The notes beneath the pieces are model-generated. The model saw only the letters and a list, made by a program, of their open reading frames with translations. It was not told where the DNA came from and ran no database searches. A DNA stretch of 64,000 nucleotides from Acidobacteriota bacterium (GTDB taxonomy: Bacteria > Acidobacteriota > Terriglobia > Terriglobales > SCQP01): the NCBI GenBank assembly GCA_027314025.1, contig DAHVCP010000075.1:55660-119659 (forward strand), written 5' to 3'. The position numbers were made by a program, and so were the translations under genes. Every line of letters starts with the position of its first letter. The first letter of the stretch is position 1. Below, piece after piece: positions 6,365 through 14,985 of this stretch.

Positions 6365-8824
6365 CTAGTGCCGCCGGCCGATGCCGCCGCGCGCTACATG
6401 CGGCGCCGACATATGGAACGACGGCGCGTGGAACGCCGGGGCATGGTAGGCCGGAGCACGATAGGCCGGAGCGTGGTAAGCGGGAGCCCGATAGGCCGGA
6501 GCATGGTAGGCGGGCGCCCGGTAGGCCGGCGCCCGATACGCGGGAGCATGGTAGGCCGGCGCCCGATACGACGGGGCCGGAGAACGGTAGGAGGGGGCGC
6601 GATAAGCCGGCGCGCGATAGCCTCCGTTGTAGCCGCCCGAGCGTCCGCCGCCGTACCCGCCGCGCGAGCGCGGGAGCGAGGCCATGGGGTGGTTCTCGAA
6701 GCCGCCACCGAAATGGCTCGGGCCGCGATGCCCCACCCGTCCGCCGCCGCCGCTGCTGCGCCGCGGGGCCGAGGCCATGGGATGGTTCTGGAAGCCGCCG
6801 GAGCGGCCCCGCACCGCAGTATGGTTCTGGAAGCTGCCGAAGCCGCGGCTGGGACGCGACCCGCTGTTCCGGGTCCCGAAGCCGCCGCGCGCCGCTCCGC
6901 CCACGGCGGCATTTCCGCCGCCCATGGGATGGTTTTCAAAGCGGGTATTGGCGCCGCCGGAACCGCCGGCCGCCGTCCGGCCGCTGAAGCCGCCGCGGCG
7001 AAACACCGCCGCGTTGCCCCGGCCGCCGCCGAAGGCATGCCAGCCGCCGTTGCTGGCCAGCGCGCGGCCGCTGCGCGACGCCTGCGCGCCGCCCTGCTGC
7101 GAACCGCGGCCGCGCGCGGAACCAAAGATGCGGAAGCTGCGGTTCGCGCCCTGGGCTTGGTTGCCGGCGATGCGCGCCCGATTGGCCGCCGCCGCAGCGG
7201 CGATGCGCGATTGCCGCGCTCCACCGGCCATGGTCCGGCTGCTCGCCGCCACCCGGCCCCGAGCCGTGTTGGCGGCGGCGCGTCCCACCATGCGTCCCTG
7301 CGCCAGCACGCCGCGCGGTCCGGCGCCGATGCCGGCCCGCGTCCGCGCCGCGATCATGGCGCGGTCCACGCTGGCCAACGAAGCCGTCCGCGCCCGCACC
7401 GTGGGCAGCGGCCGCCGGCTGAACACATGCACGTTGCGCACCGCACGCGGCGCGGCAACGCCCCGCCCGCCGATGCCCATGCGAGCCGGCGCCACCGGCG
7501 CCGTGCCCCGAACCACCGACACGCCGCGCAGGGCGCCGTAGCCGAGCTTGCGGCCCATCTTGTTGACCCGCCCGCGGCCGAAGCCGCGCTGGGAGACGGC
7601 GATCACGCCGCCGGGCGCGTGCGCGTTCCGCAGCCGCCGCAGGTTGCCCAGGCGCGTGATCCGCATGCCGTTGACCGTGCGCACGCCGTTGACCACGCGC
7701 ACATGGTTGATGTTGTAGATGTTCGTCACGTTGCGGACACGGGTGATGTAGTTGACCTGGCTATAGCCGTAGTAGCGCTCATGCGGGCCCAGGGGCACCC
7801 AGCCGATCGCGCCGCCATAGCCAAAGCCGTAATGCCGGCACCAATTCCCATCGCCGTAGAAGAAGGAGACGTAGGCCGGCGCCCAGATTTGCGGCCCCCA
7901 ATACGAACCTGGCCACCAGCACCAACCGAAGCCTACCTGGAAGAACCAGCGCCCGTAGTGGTACGGCGCCCAGCCCCAGGGTTCATAGGAAACCCAGCTC
8001 CAGCCGTAAAACGGCGTCCACTCCCATTGTCCGGAGTAGTACGGCGACCACCCGGCGGTAATGGCCCACGGCTGCCAGCAGCGGCCATAGCCCGCCACCC
8101 AAACCCAGTGTCCATAGGTGTCCAATTCCGCGCCACCGTCCACCTGCTGGCTTAAATAGTGCCGGTTGTAATCGGCGGCTTGCAGCACCCGCTGCTCGCG
8201 CTGGTTGACCCATTCATCCCAGGCGTCCTCGGCCGGGGCCCTGACCACGCGGAACTGCGGATTGGTGCTGCCGGCGACCTGAATCTGCTGGCCGGTGGCC
8301 ACGTCCACCGAGCCCTGCGGCGTGGTGATCTCCGCCGTGCCGCTCCAGACCGTGGCGCTGGTGTGGCTGGCGTCCACGACGTCAATGCGCACCGTGCCGG
8401 CGCGAATCAGATGGACGCTCATGTTCGGCGTGTCAATCGCGGACTGCAAGAAATGATCGCCGATGGCGGTGTAGCTGGCCGTGCCGCCCTTCAATTCCAG
8501 CTGTAGCCGGCCCTGATCAAACTGGCCGATCTTGATGTCGGCGCCGCTGGCCAAGCGAATGGTATCGGCGTAATCGAACTCGATTTCGGCGCGCCCGCCG
8601 CCGGCGACGTAGACTTCATCGCCTTGCACCAGCGGCGTGTTCAGCAGCGCCTTGCTCCATTGCCCTTGCCCTTGGCGCAGGACGCTGACCTGGCCGGCGA
8701 CCAAGCTGATGCGCGCCACGCCCGGACCATTGGCGGCCCGCGCCCGCGGCGCCGTTGCCAGCAGCAAGACCACCGCCGCCAGCGCCATTCCCCACCACCG
8801 TGATGTGACCCGTCCTGCCTGCAT
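6365..8824 (-). CDS. FecR-domain protein with Trp-rich DUF6600-like region and repetitive basic tail
   Basis: 819 aa. A signal peptide (hydrophobic segment about residues 12-30) is followed by a FecR-like beta domain (about 40-190; it contains ARISLVAGQVSVLRQGQGQW and GTVRIDV). Next comes a striking Trp/Tyr/Gly-rich region at about 237-322 (YGHWVWVAGYGRCWQPW, then WTPFYGWSWVSYEPWGWAPY) that matches what is known as DUF6600. The rest is low complexity, Arg/Gly/Ala-rich, with four F(E/Q)NH(P/T) motifs, and ends in about ten (Y/F)(R/H)APA(Y/F) repeats. Such proteins are probably anchored or secreted surface proteins; no function is established. ATG 8824 is preceded by GGAGG with 5-nt spacing; a GTG at 8830 is less likely. 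Confidence 0.82.
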   Translation of the reverse strand: MQAGRVTSRWWGMALAAVVLLLATAPRARAANGPGVARISLVAGQVSVLRQGQGQWSKALLNTPLVQGDEVYVAGGGRAEIEFDYADTIRLASGADIKIGQFDQGRLQLELKGGTASYTAIGDHFLQSAIDTPNMSVHLIRAGTVRIDVVDASHTSATVWSGTAEITTPQGSVDVATGQQIQVAGSTNPQFRVVRAPAEDAWDEWVNQREQRVLQAADYNRHYLSQQVDGGAELDTYGHWVWVAGYGRCWQPWAITAGWSPYYSGQWEWTPFYGWSWVSYEPWGWAPYHYGRWFFQVGFGWCWWPGSYWGPQIWAPAYVSFFYGDGNWCRHYGFGYGGAIGWVPLGPHERYYGYSQVNYITRVRNVTNIYNINHVRVVNGVRTVNGMRITRLGNLRRLRNAHAPGGVIAVSQRGFGRGRVNKMGRKLGYGALRGVSVVRGTAPVAPARMGIGGRGVAAPRAVRNVHVFSRRPLPTVRARTASLASVDRAMIAARTRAGIGAGPRGVLAQGRMVGRAAANTARGRVAASSRTMAGGARQSRIAAAAAANRARIAGNQAQGANRSFRIFGSARGRGSQQGGAQASRSGRALASNGGWHAFGGGRGNAAVFRRGGFSGRTAAGGSGGANTRFENHPMGGGNAAVGGAARGGFGTRNSGSRPSRGFGSFQNHTAVRGRSGGFQNHPMASAPRRSSGGGGRVGHRGPSHFGGGFENHPMASLPRSRGGYGGGRSGGYNGGYRAPAYRAPSYRSPAPSYRAPAYHAPAYRAPAYRAPAYHAPAYRAPAYHAPAYRAPAYHAPAFHAPSFHMSAPHVARGGIGRRH
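6425..6600 (-). repeat. Tandem repeat coding for the (Y/F)(R/H)APA tail
   Basis: Units of 12-15 bp (YRAP, YHAPA and variants) are repeated in the C-terminal codons of the FecR-type gene. On the plus strand they read as successive GGCCGG and GTAGGC blocks. The repeats are in frame, so length changes would expand or shrink the tail without frameshifts. Confidence 0.75.
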
Positions 8825-8929
8825 AAGCACCTCCGCGGCTGCCTACGAATATTCTGACGCCATTATGGATTGATTGCACCCAATTCGCGTTGCGGATTTT
8901 TGCGAAAGCCCGCATAAATAAAGGAATTT

Positions 8930-8977
8930 CTTCAGCCGGTCTTCAGTTTGGCGGCGGTTTTTTCAGGCTCCGCTCAG
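8930..8977. promoter_or_regulatory. Two pairs of TTCAG-type direct repeats (response-regulator box candidate)
   Basis: CTTCAG starts at 8930 and 8941, TTTCAG at 8961 and GCTCAG at 8972, giving spacings of 11, 20 and 11 bp, all near whole helical turns. The stretch 8938-8951 is identical over 14 nt to 51453-51466 upstream of tolC. Eleven-bp direct repeats are the usual geometry of OmpR/PhoB-family sites. The 246-bp intergenic region otherwise holds the promoters of the divergent fecR-type and ABC genes. Confidence 0.5.
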
Positions 8978-9058
8978 GCTGGCGCCCCCGCCGGCCGGCG
9001 ACAGCCCCCAGTTGCCTCCCCGGCTCCGACGGCCCGGCCGCTAGGATGGCGCCCCGGC

Positions 9059-9070
9059 TACGATAAAGGC
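9059..9070 (+). promoter_or_regulatory. -10-like hexamer placed for a leaderless start
   Basis: TACGAT (9059-9064) ends exactly 6 nt before ATG 9071. No convincing ribosome binding site precedes the gene, so transcription probably begins at the start codon. Confidence 0.4.
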
Positions 9071-9844
9071 ATGGTCTGGGAGGCGGCAATCGGGGGCAGC
9101 GCCGTGGATGCGCCGGCCGCGTCCGCGGCGGTGGTGGCCGCCGAGGGCGTGGAAATGACCTATCCCGGCGCGGCCAGCGGTGCGCCGGCCACGCCGGTGC
9201 TGCGGGGCGTGGATTTGGCGGTCGCCGCGGGCGAATGCGTGGCCCTGACCGGTCCCAGCGGCGGCGGCAAAACGACGCTGCTGAACCTGCTGGGCGGCAT
9301 GGACCGGCCGACTCGGGGCCGGGTGCTGCTGGCCGGCCAGGACACGGCCCGGCTGGACGACGCGGCCCTGACCCGGCTGCGGCGCCGCGCCGTGGGCTTC
9401 GTGTTTCAGTTTTTTCACCTGCTGCCCGCCCTGACGGCAATGGAAAATATCGCCCTGCCGCTGGAGCTGGCGGGGGAACTCTCCGCCGCTGACATCGCCG
9501 CGCGGTCGCGCCAGGCGCTAGCGTTGGTGGGCATGGAGGAGTACGCCGACCGCTATCCGGGGCGCTTGTCCGGCGGCCAGCGCCAGCGCGTGGCGTTGGC
9601 CCGCGCTTTGGCGCCGCGCCCGCAGCTGATTCTGGCCGATGAACCCACCGGCAATCTAGACCGCCAATCGGCGCAGCAAGTGATGGCGCTGCTGCGCGAC
9701 CTGAGCCGTGCGCAGGGGGCCGCCGTGGTGCTGGCCACGCACAGCGCCGAAGCCGCCGTTTTCGCCTCCCGGGTGCTTCCCTTGCGCGATGGCCGCTTAG
9801 CGGCGGCGACCGCGCCGCCGCAGGACGCCGCGGGCACGCCGTAA
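9071..9844 (+). CDS. ABC transporter ATP-binding protein (LolD/MacB/YbbA type)
   Basis: 257 aa nucleotide-binding domain. Walker A GPSGGGKTT at residues 61-69, the Q-loop region FVFQFFHLLPALTAMENI, the signature LSGGQRQRVALARAL, Walker B LILADEPTGNLD and the H-loop ATHS are all present. The FFHLLPALTA and ADEPTGNLD wording is typical of the LolD/MacB/YbbA subfamily that powers FtsX-type permeases in lipoprotein or substrate extrusion from the inner membrane. Its TAA overlaps the ATG of the permease gene (TAATG at 9842-9846), so the two are translated together. A 35-residue Ala-rich lead precedes the domain; ATG 9071 is the first plausible start. Confidence 0.92.
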   Translation: MVWEAAIGGSAVDAPAASAAVVAAEGVEMTYPGAASGAPATPVLRGVDLAVAAGECVALTGPSGGGKTTLLNLLGGMDRPTRGRVLLAGQDTARLDDAALTRLRRRAVGFVFQFFHLLPALTAMENIALPLELAGELSAADIAARSRQALALVGMEEYADRYPGRLSGGQRQRVALARALAPRPQLILADEPTGNLDRQSAQQVMALLRDLSRAQGAAVVLATHSAEAAVFASRVLPLRDGRLAAATAPPQDAAGTP

Positions 9845-12801
9845 TGGCCCGGTCCGGCGCACCGCTCCCTGCCTCGCCGCTCCGGCCGCCGCCACCGCCG
9901 GGGCGCCGGCGGCGGAGCGACAATCGACGCCCGCCATGGCGGTCGAACGCTGCCCGGCGCGCGCTATGGCGGGCGAATGCTTGGCGCCCGCTCTGGCGGG
10001 CTTTGGTCTGGCGGCAGTTGCGGCAATTTCCGGGGCGGGCGGTGGCCAGCGGCCTGGCGGTAGCCTTGGGCATCGCCGTCGTGGTGGGCATCCGCCTGGC
10101 CAACCGCGCCGCCACCCAATCCTTCCGCCAGACCGATCGCGCCTTGGCCGGTCGCGCCGACCTGCTGGTGCGCGGCCCGACGCCCATTTCCGCTAGCCGC
10201 CTGGCGGCGCTGAACGCCCTCGGCGGCGAAGCGACCATGCTGCCCTACATTCACCGCATCGCCTTCGATCCCCGCGCCCAAGACACGCTGGAGTTGTACG
10301 GCGCCGACCTGCTCGCCCAACCTCCGCCGGCGGCGGCGCCGGCAATCGCGGCCGCCGCATCCGCCTTTGCCGTGCGCGGGGGATCGCATCCCGAGCGGCG
10401 CGCAGGCGGGGGCGCGGGCGCACCGGGCCCCCCACCTCGCCCGCGCGCCAAACGGGACGCGCGGCGCCGCCGCGCTGGGGCCCGCGCCCGTTCATCGTCC
10501 GTCGCCGGTGGCCGGGGTCCCACGGTCGCGCCTCGGGCCTCCTTTGCCGCCGGCAACCGCCGCCGCGGGATGGCCAGCGCGCCGGCGCTGCTGCTGGCCG
10601 CCGCGTATGCCCGCCGGCACGGCTATCGCTGCGGCCAAATCCTGCATTTGGTCATCGGCGCCCGCCGGCTGCGGTTCCGCATCGCCGCCTTGTTGCCCGC
10701 GCGGGGCCTGGCCCGCGCCCAAGCCGGCCATATCGGCGTTTTAGACATTGGCGCCTTGGCCCGGCTCTTGGCCGGGCCAGGCGGCCACGAAGCCTTCGAC
10801 GGTTTGGCCATCCGCCTTGCTCCCGGCGTCTCCACCGCCGCCGTGATCGCGCGGCTGCGGCCGCTGATTCCCGCCGATGACGTCATCCAGCCACCCGCGG
10901 CGCGGGAGCGCCAGGCGGGCAAGATGCTAGCCGCCTTCCATGCCAATCTTTTGGCGCTCAGCTTCGTCAGCCTTCTGGTCGGCGGCTTCCTCATCTATAA
11001 CGCCATGTCCCTGGCCGTGCTGCGGCGGCGGGAAGCTATTGCCGTCGTCCGCGCATTAGGCGCGCAGGCGAGCGCGGTGCGCCGCGCGCTGCTGGCCGAG
11101 GCCGCCCTGCTGGCTTCCGCCGGCGCGGTGGCCGGCTTGGGTTTAGGATGGCTGTTTGCCCGCGCCACCGTCGGCCTGCTCTCCGCCACGGTCAACAACC
11201 TGTATGCCGTCAGCCATCCCCTGCCGCCGCGGCTGACGCCGGCCGATATCGCCTGGGCACTGGGCTTGGCCTGGGCCGTGGCGTTGGCCGCCGCCTGGGG
11301 GCCGGCGCGGGAAGCCTCCGCCATCACCCCCGCCGCCGCCCTGCGCCCGGAAGAGCCGGAACTGGCGTTCCGCGCCCGGCAGCGCCGCTGGGCCGTGCTG
11401 TGCCTCGGGCTGGCCGCGGTGGCGCTGGCCGCCGCCTGGCTGCCCGCGCCGTATGGGCTGCCCGTCAATGGTTATCTCAGCGCCATGGCCGCGGTGTTTG
11501 CCGCTGCCTTGGCCGCGCCCTTGCTGCTGCGCTTCGTGCTGCCCCCGGCCCGGCGCTGGCTGTTACGCCGGCGCCGGCCGCGGTTGGCGCTGGCCGCCGC
11601 GTCCTTGCTCAGCGCGCAGCGCCGCGTGGCGGTGTTGGTGGCGGCGCTGGCCACCGCCATCGCCATGGTGGTGGGCGTGGCGGCGATGGTCGGCAGCTTT
11701 CGCCAAACCGTTCGCGTGTGGCTGGGAGAAACGCTCCAGGCGCAGGTCTACATCCGTCCCTTGGCCTGGTCCCGCCGCCATCCCGCGGCCATTTCCCCGG
11801 CCATGGTGCGCCGCGCGGTGCAAACGCCGGGCGCCCGGCGGGCGGTGTTCTACTACAGCGCGCCGTTTCTGTTTCATCACCAGCCGGTGGTGCTGGCCAC
11901 GCGCTGGTCGCCGCAGGAGGGCCCGCGGCGGGCATTGCTCGGCGGGTTGCACTTTCTGCAAGCGCCGGCCGCCGGGGCTGCGCGGCGTGCGTGTGCCGCA
12001 AACCCGGCGGGCATGGGGCGCACCAGTTCCGCGGCGGCGCCGCTCCCGCCGGCGCAGCCGCTGCTGCTGGTTTCCGAGCCCTTCGCCCGCCGCTTCCAGC
12101 TTTGGCGCGGCGCCCGCGTGCGCCTGTTGACCCCGCGCGGCCCGCTTGCCGCCCGCATCGCCGGCGTGTTTTACGATTACTCCTCCAGCCAAGGCATTCT
12201 CCGCGTGGACGCCGCCACCTACCGCCGCTGGTTCGGCCCGCCGCCGGTCACCAACATCGCTCTTTACACCGCTTCCGGCGTCACGCCCGCGCGGCTGCGC
12301 CGCCGCGTGGCCGTGCGGCTAGCCCGCGCCGGCGGCGCGTTTTGGGTGCATGACCGGGCCAGCCTGCGGCGGCAAGCCATCGCCGTATTCGACCAAACCT
12401 TCCGCATCACCGACGCGCTGGAGCTGATCGCCCTGATTGTCGCCATCCTGGGCGTGGCCAACACGCTGTGGGCGGTGGCGTTGGAACGCCGCCGCGAGCT
12501 GGCCGTCCTGCGTTTTCTGGGGGCCACGCCGCCGCAGGTGCGCGGCTTGCTGCTGGCGGAAGCCGCTTGGATCGGCGTCTTCGCGGTGTTTCTAGGCGCC
12601 GTCCTCGGGGCGGTCTTGGCGGCCATCCTCATTGACGTCGTCAACGTTCAGTCTTTTGGCTGGACCATTCAGGTCCACCCGCCATGGGCCTACCTTGCCG
12701 CCGCCCTGGCGCTGCTTTTTGCCGCAACCGCGGCCGCCGGTTGGCCGCCGGCCCGCTGGGCCGCGCGTGCCGATCCCTTGCGCGCTGTGGCGGCCGAATA
12801 A
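9844..12801 (+). CDS. Large FtsX-type ABC permease
   Basis: 985 aa. An Arg/Pro-rich cytoplasmic lead (1-60) precedes the first membrane helix (LAVALGIAVVVGIRLA), then a long extracytoplasmic MacB-like region. The FtsX modules are at about 365-500 (LSFVSLLVGGFLIYNAMSLA, then RRREAIAVVRALGA) and about 855-985 (IALIVAILGVANTLWAVALE, then RRRELAVLRFLGA), with further helices near 515-650. This is the two-FtsX-module architecture of YbbP-like permeases. Residues about 182-242 are an Arg/Gly/Pro-rich block unlike the rest, and its DNA contains a copy of a GC-rich sequence found in two intergenic regions, suggesting an in-frame insertion. It is paired with the ATPase upstream; the substrate is unknown. 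The 128 bp after the stop contain only a short GC palindrome near 12817-12828. Confidence 0.88.
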   Translation: MARSGAPLPASPLRPPPPPGRRRRSDNRRPPWRSNAARRALWRANAWRPLWRALVWRQLRQFPGRAVASGLAVALGIAVVVGIRLANRAATQSFRQTDRALAGRADLLVRGPTPISASRLAALNALGGEATMLPYIHRIAFDPRAQDTLELYGADLLAQPPPAAAPAIAAAASAFAVRGGSHPERRAGGGAGAPGPPPRPRAKRDARRRRAGARARSSSVAGGRGPTVAPRASFAAGNRRRGMASAPALLLAAAYARRHGYRCGQILHLVIGARRLRFRIAALLPARGLARAQAGHIGVLDIGALARLLAGPGGHEAFDGLAIRLAPGVSTAAVIARLRPLIPADDVIQPPAARERQAGKMLAAFHANLLALSFVSLLVGGFLIYNAMSLAVLRRREAIAVVRALGAQASAVRRALLAEAALLASAGAVAGLGLGWLFARATVGLLSATVNNLYAVSHPLPPRLTPADIAWALGLAWAVALAAAWGPAREASAITPAAALRPEEPELAFRARQRRWAVLCLGLAAVALAAAWLPAPYGLPVNGYLSAMAAVFAAALAAPLLLRFVLPPARRWLLRRRRPRLALAAASLLSAQRRVAVLVAALATAIAMVVGVAAMVGSFRQTVRVWLGETLQAQVYIRPLAWSRRHPAAISPAMVRRAVQTPGARRAVFYYSAPFLFHHQPVVLATRWSPQEGPRRALLGGLHFLQAPAAGAARRACAANPAGMGRTSSAAAPLPPAQPLLLVSEPFARRFQLWRGARVRLLTPRGPLAARIAGVFYDYSSSQGILRVDAATYRRWFGPPPVTNIALYTASGVTPARLRRRVAVRLARAGGAFWVHDRASLRRQAIAVFDQTFRITDALELIALIVAILGVANTLWAVALERRRELAVLRFLGATPPQVRGLLLAEAAWIGVFAVFLGAVLGAVLAAILIDVVNVQSFGWTIQVHPPWAYLAAALALLFAATAAAGWPPARWAARADPLRAVAAE
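10451..10495 (+). repeat. GC-rich dispersed repeat, copy A (inside the permease gene)
   Basis: It contains CGGGACG followed 19 nt later by GGGGCCCGCGCCCGT (10477-10491), matching the cores at 17061-17108 and 22708-22751. It lies within the low-complexity stretch of the permease. Confidence 0.4.
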
Positions 12802-12929
12802 GGACGGGAAGGCTTTGCGGGGCCCCGCCGAAGAACCGCCGGCTCCGGGATTCCATCTGCGCGGATCTCGGACCCGGCCGCCAACTCTCCTGGGTTGCAT
12901 TCCGCCCCCCCAGCAAGCGCACAATCGGT

Positions 12930-13586
12930 ATGCCGCGACGCGCCGCGCTTTCGGTGGTTTTGCTCATCGCACTGGGTGCGCTCTTTGCTGCCGCGTCTCC
13001 CGCGCGGCAGCTGCCGCCGCCGGGCCGCTACGTCCTCGCCGCTTCGCGCTCGCAACTCAGCATTCATTTGTATAAAAGCGGCTGGCTCTCCGCGCTCGGC
13101 GACAATCACCTGGTGGTGGCGCGCCGCATGCGCGGCATGGCGGATGTCGCCGCCGACCAATGGAGCGGCGTTCTCGTCGTTCCCAGCCGCGACCTGCGTG
13201 TCGCCGATCCGCACCGCTCCGCCCATGACCGCGCCGAAATCCAGGCCACCATGGACGGGCCCTCGCAGCTCGACATCGCCCGCTATCCGCGCATCACCTG
13301 GCGTTTGGACGCGCTCGGCTCGGCCAGCGGTCAAGGGCGGATGATCCTCCACGGCCGCTTCACCATGCACGGCGTGACGCGCCGCGTGGATTGGCGGACG
13401 CACTGGGCCGCAACTAAGGATGGGATTCGCCTATGGGGCAGGGCATATCTTCGCCTGACCAGCTTCGGCATCCATCCCATTCACCGGGCTCTGGGCGCCG
13501 TAAGCGTGCGCAATCGTTTTCTGCTGACCTGGAACACCTGGTGGCGCCACACCGGCCCCGCCGCCGCGACAGTGGCAAAGAAGTAA
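12930..13586 (+). CDS. Exported YceI-like protein
   Basis: 218 aa. An N-terminal signal peptide (PRRAALSVVLLIALGALFAA, cut near residue 24) precedes a YceI-like barrel. GRYVLAASRSQLSIHLYKSG replaces the usual start, and ILHGRFTMHGVTRRVDWRTH is the conserved hairpin. The conserved early segment has diverged (HLVVARRMRGMADV), as in a secreted or periplasmic branch of the family. Amphiphile binding is the likely role. A CACAAT sequence ends 4 nt upstream of ATG 12930 and no ribosome binding site is evident. It is adjacent to, but not clearly co-transcribed with, the ABC pair. Confidence 0.8.
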   Translation: MPRRAALSVVLLIALGALFAAASPARQLPPPGRYVLAASRSQLSIHLYKSGWLSALGDNHLVVARRMRGMADVAADQWSGVLVVPSRDLRVADPHRSAHDRAEIQATMDGPSQLDIARYPRITWRLDALGSASGQGRMILHGRFTMHGVTRRVDWRTHWAATKDGIRLWGRAYLRLTSFGIHPIHRALGAVSVRNRFLLTWNTWWRHTGPAAATVAKK

Positions 13587-13618
13587 CCGCGCCGGCCACA
13601 CGGCTGCCGCTCGGCGGC

Positions 13619-14893
13619 TCAGGATTTCGGCCGCAAAAATAGCGCCGCCGCCCGCTCCGCCAGCGCCGGCAGCTTCAGGTCCACGCGGTTGGCCAGCAGG
13701 ACCACCGTCAGCCGGTCGTGCGGAAAGCGCATGATGACGCTGCGGAAGCCCACCGTCTCCCCCTCATGCCACATGCGCGCGTGGCCGCGCCAGGGATTGA
13801 GAAACCAGCCGAAGCCGTAGAGCGCCGGCCGGCCCGCGCCGGCCTCGGAACCGAAGCCGCCGCCCGCGATCGGCACCGCGCCGCCGGCGGGGCCGGGCAG
13901 ATGCGGCGGCGTGATCGCCGGCCGCATCCGCGCCGCGCTCAGTAGCGTGTGCCGGTTCAGCGCCCGGTCCCATTTCGCCAAATCGTGAATGGAACTATAG
14001 ATGCCGCCGTCCCCCAGCGTCGCCGAGGTGGCGTCCTGGTCGGATTCCATCCACCGGCCCGCATCCAAGGTGTAGCCGTAGGCCCGCTGCGGCGCCGGCG
14101 GTCCGCCGTACACGAACGCCAGAGTATGGTCCATCCCCAAGGGCAGAAAGATCCGCCGCCGGAGGAACGTTGGGAAGGGCATTCCCGACGCCCGCTCCAC
14201 CGCCATCGCCAGCAGGCAGTAGCCGCCGTTGCTATATTTCCATTTCGTGCCCGGCGGAAACTCCGTTCCGTGCTGCCGCTCCTCGAAGCGCAGCACGCCG
14301 GCGTCGGAGATTTGGGGGATATCCCACGGCTCTTGGTTGGCGTATTTCTTCGCCATCCAATCGCCGTAGGACTGCAATCCCGAAGTGTGGTTCAGCAGTT
14401 CGCGGATGGTGATGCGCGCGCCGTAGGCGGGGAAATGCCGGAACACCTCGGTCAGCGGCTCGTCATACCGCAGCTTGCCCGCCCGCACCAGCAGCATGAC
14501 CGCCATGGCCGTGAACTGCTTGCTACAGGAGGCGAGGCGAAAGTCGGTGCGGGGCGTGATCGGCAGGCCGCTGCGCAGGTCGCGCCGGCCGTAGCCGCGG
14601 GCGAATATCGTCCGCCCGCGATAGCGCACCAGCGCCGCCAGCCCCGGGGCTTGCGGCGTTGTGACCGCGGCGAAGATCGCGTCCAGTTCCGCGCGCCACC
14701 GGGCCCGCGCGCCGGCCGTCGGCGCTGCCGCCAGGATCCCATGTCGCCGCCCGGCTGCCGGCGCCATGGTCCGGGTCGCCGCCCGAACCGCGCTTCTGCC
14801 CGGCGGCGCCGCCGCCAACCGCAATGCCGCCGGCGCGGTAACCACCGCCACGGCCAGCATCGCCCTTGCCATCCATCGCCCATGTCCACGCAT
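13619..14893 (-). CDS. Serine hydrolase of the beta-lactamase/PBP fold (class C-like)
   Basis: 424 aa. A signal-like N-terminus (hydrophobic residues about 10-28) leads into the fold at about residue 75. The SxxK motif is SCSK with Ser122 as likely nucleophile. The YxN motif is in KYSNGGY, and the third motif is replaced by HEGETVGF, as in esterase or D-aminopeptidase-like relatives rather than true beta-lactamases. It is probably a periplasmic esterase, peptidase or carboxypeptidase. ATG 14893 has no Shine-Dalgarno site but TATCCT ends exactly 6 nt upstream, predicting a leaderless message. An in-frame extension to 14986 would overlap the divergent exporter start and is not supported. Confidence 0.87.
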   Translation of the reverse strand: MRGHGRWMARAMLAVAVVTAPAALRLAAAPPGRSAVRAATRTMAPAAGRRHGILAAAPTAGARARWRAELDAIFAAVTTPQAPGLAALVRYRGRTIFARGYGRRDLRSGLPITPRTDFRLASCSKQFTAMAVMLLVRAGKLRYDEPLTEVFRHFPAYGARITIRELLNHTSGLQSYGDWMAKKYANQEPWDIPQISDAGVLRFEERQHGTEFPPGTKWKYSNGGYCLLAMAVERASGMPFPTFLRRRIFLPLGMDHTLAFVYGGPPAPQRAYGYTLDAGRWMESDQDATSATLGDGGIYSSIHDLAKWDRALNRHTLLSAARMRPAITPPHLPGPAGGAVPIAGGGFGSEAGAGRPALYGFGWFLNPWRGHARMWHEGETVGFRSVIMRFPHDRLTVVLLANRVDLKLPALAERAAALFLRPKS

Positions 14894-14899
14894 GGCGGC

Positions 14900-14905
14900 A
14901 GGATA
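14900..14905 (-). promoter_or_regulatory. -10-like hexamer placed for a leaderless start (serine hydrolase)
   Basis: On the minus strand TATCCT is followed by six bases and then ATG at 14893, the same arrangement as at 9059, 35495 and 46395. Confidence 0.35.
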
Positions 14906-14985
14906 GCGCAGGCGGGTAGTCAAAAAGTCCAGCAGAGGCCTAGCGCAACTGCCGCGCGCGCGGCGAAACGCGGGAGAATGTCCCA

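Noticed and set aside
6300..6372. tRNA-like GGTTCGATTCC segment on the minus strand
   Set aside because: The T-loop-like stretch is part of a perfect inverted repeat. No matching acceptor, D or anticodon arm can be formed in the preceding 70 nt.
6425..6600. Regular short repeats resembling a CRISPR array
   Set aside because: The units are contiguous and in frame with the FecR-type gene, coding (Y/F)(R/H)APA. There are no unique spacers.
10377..10570. Double frameshift in the ABC permease as explanation of the Arg-rich block
   Set aside because: Alternative frames across the block show no better similarity to FtsX-type permeases, and the frame is uninterrupted. An insertion or low-complexity linker fits better.
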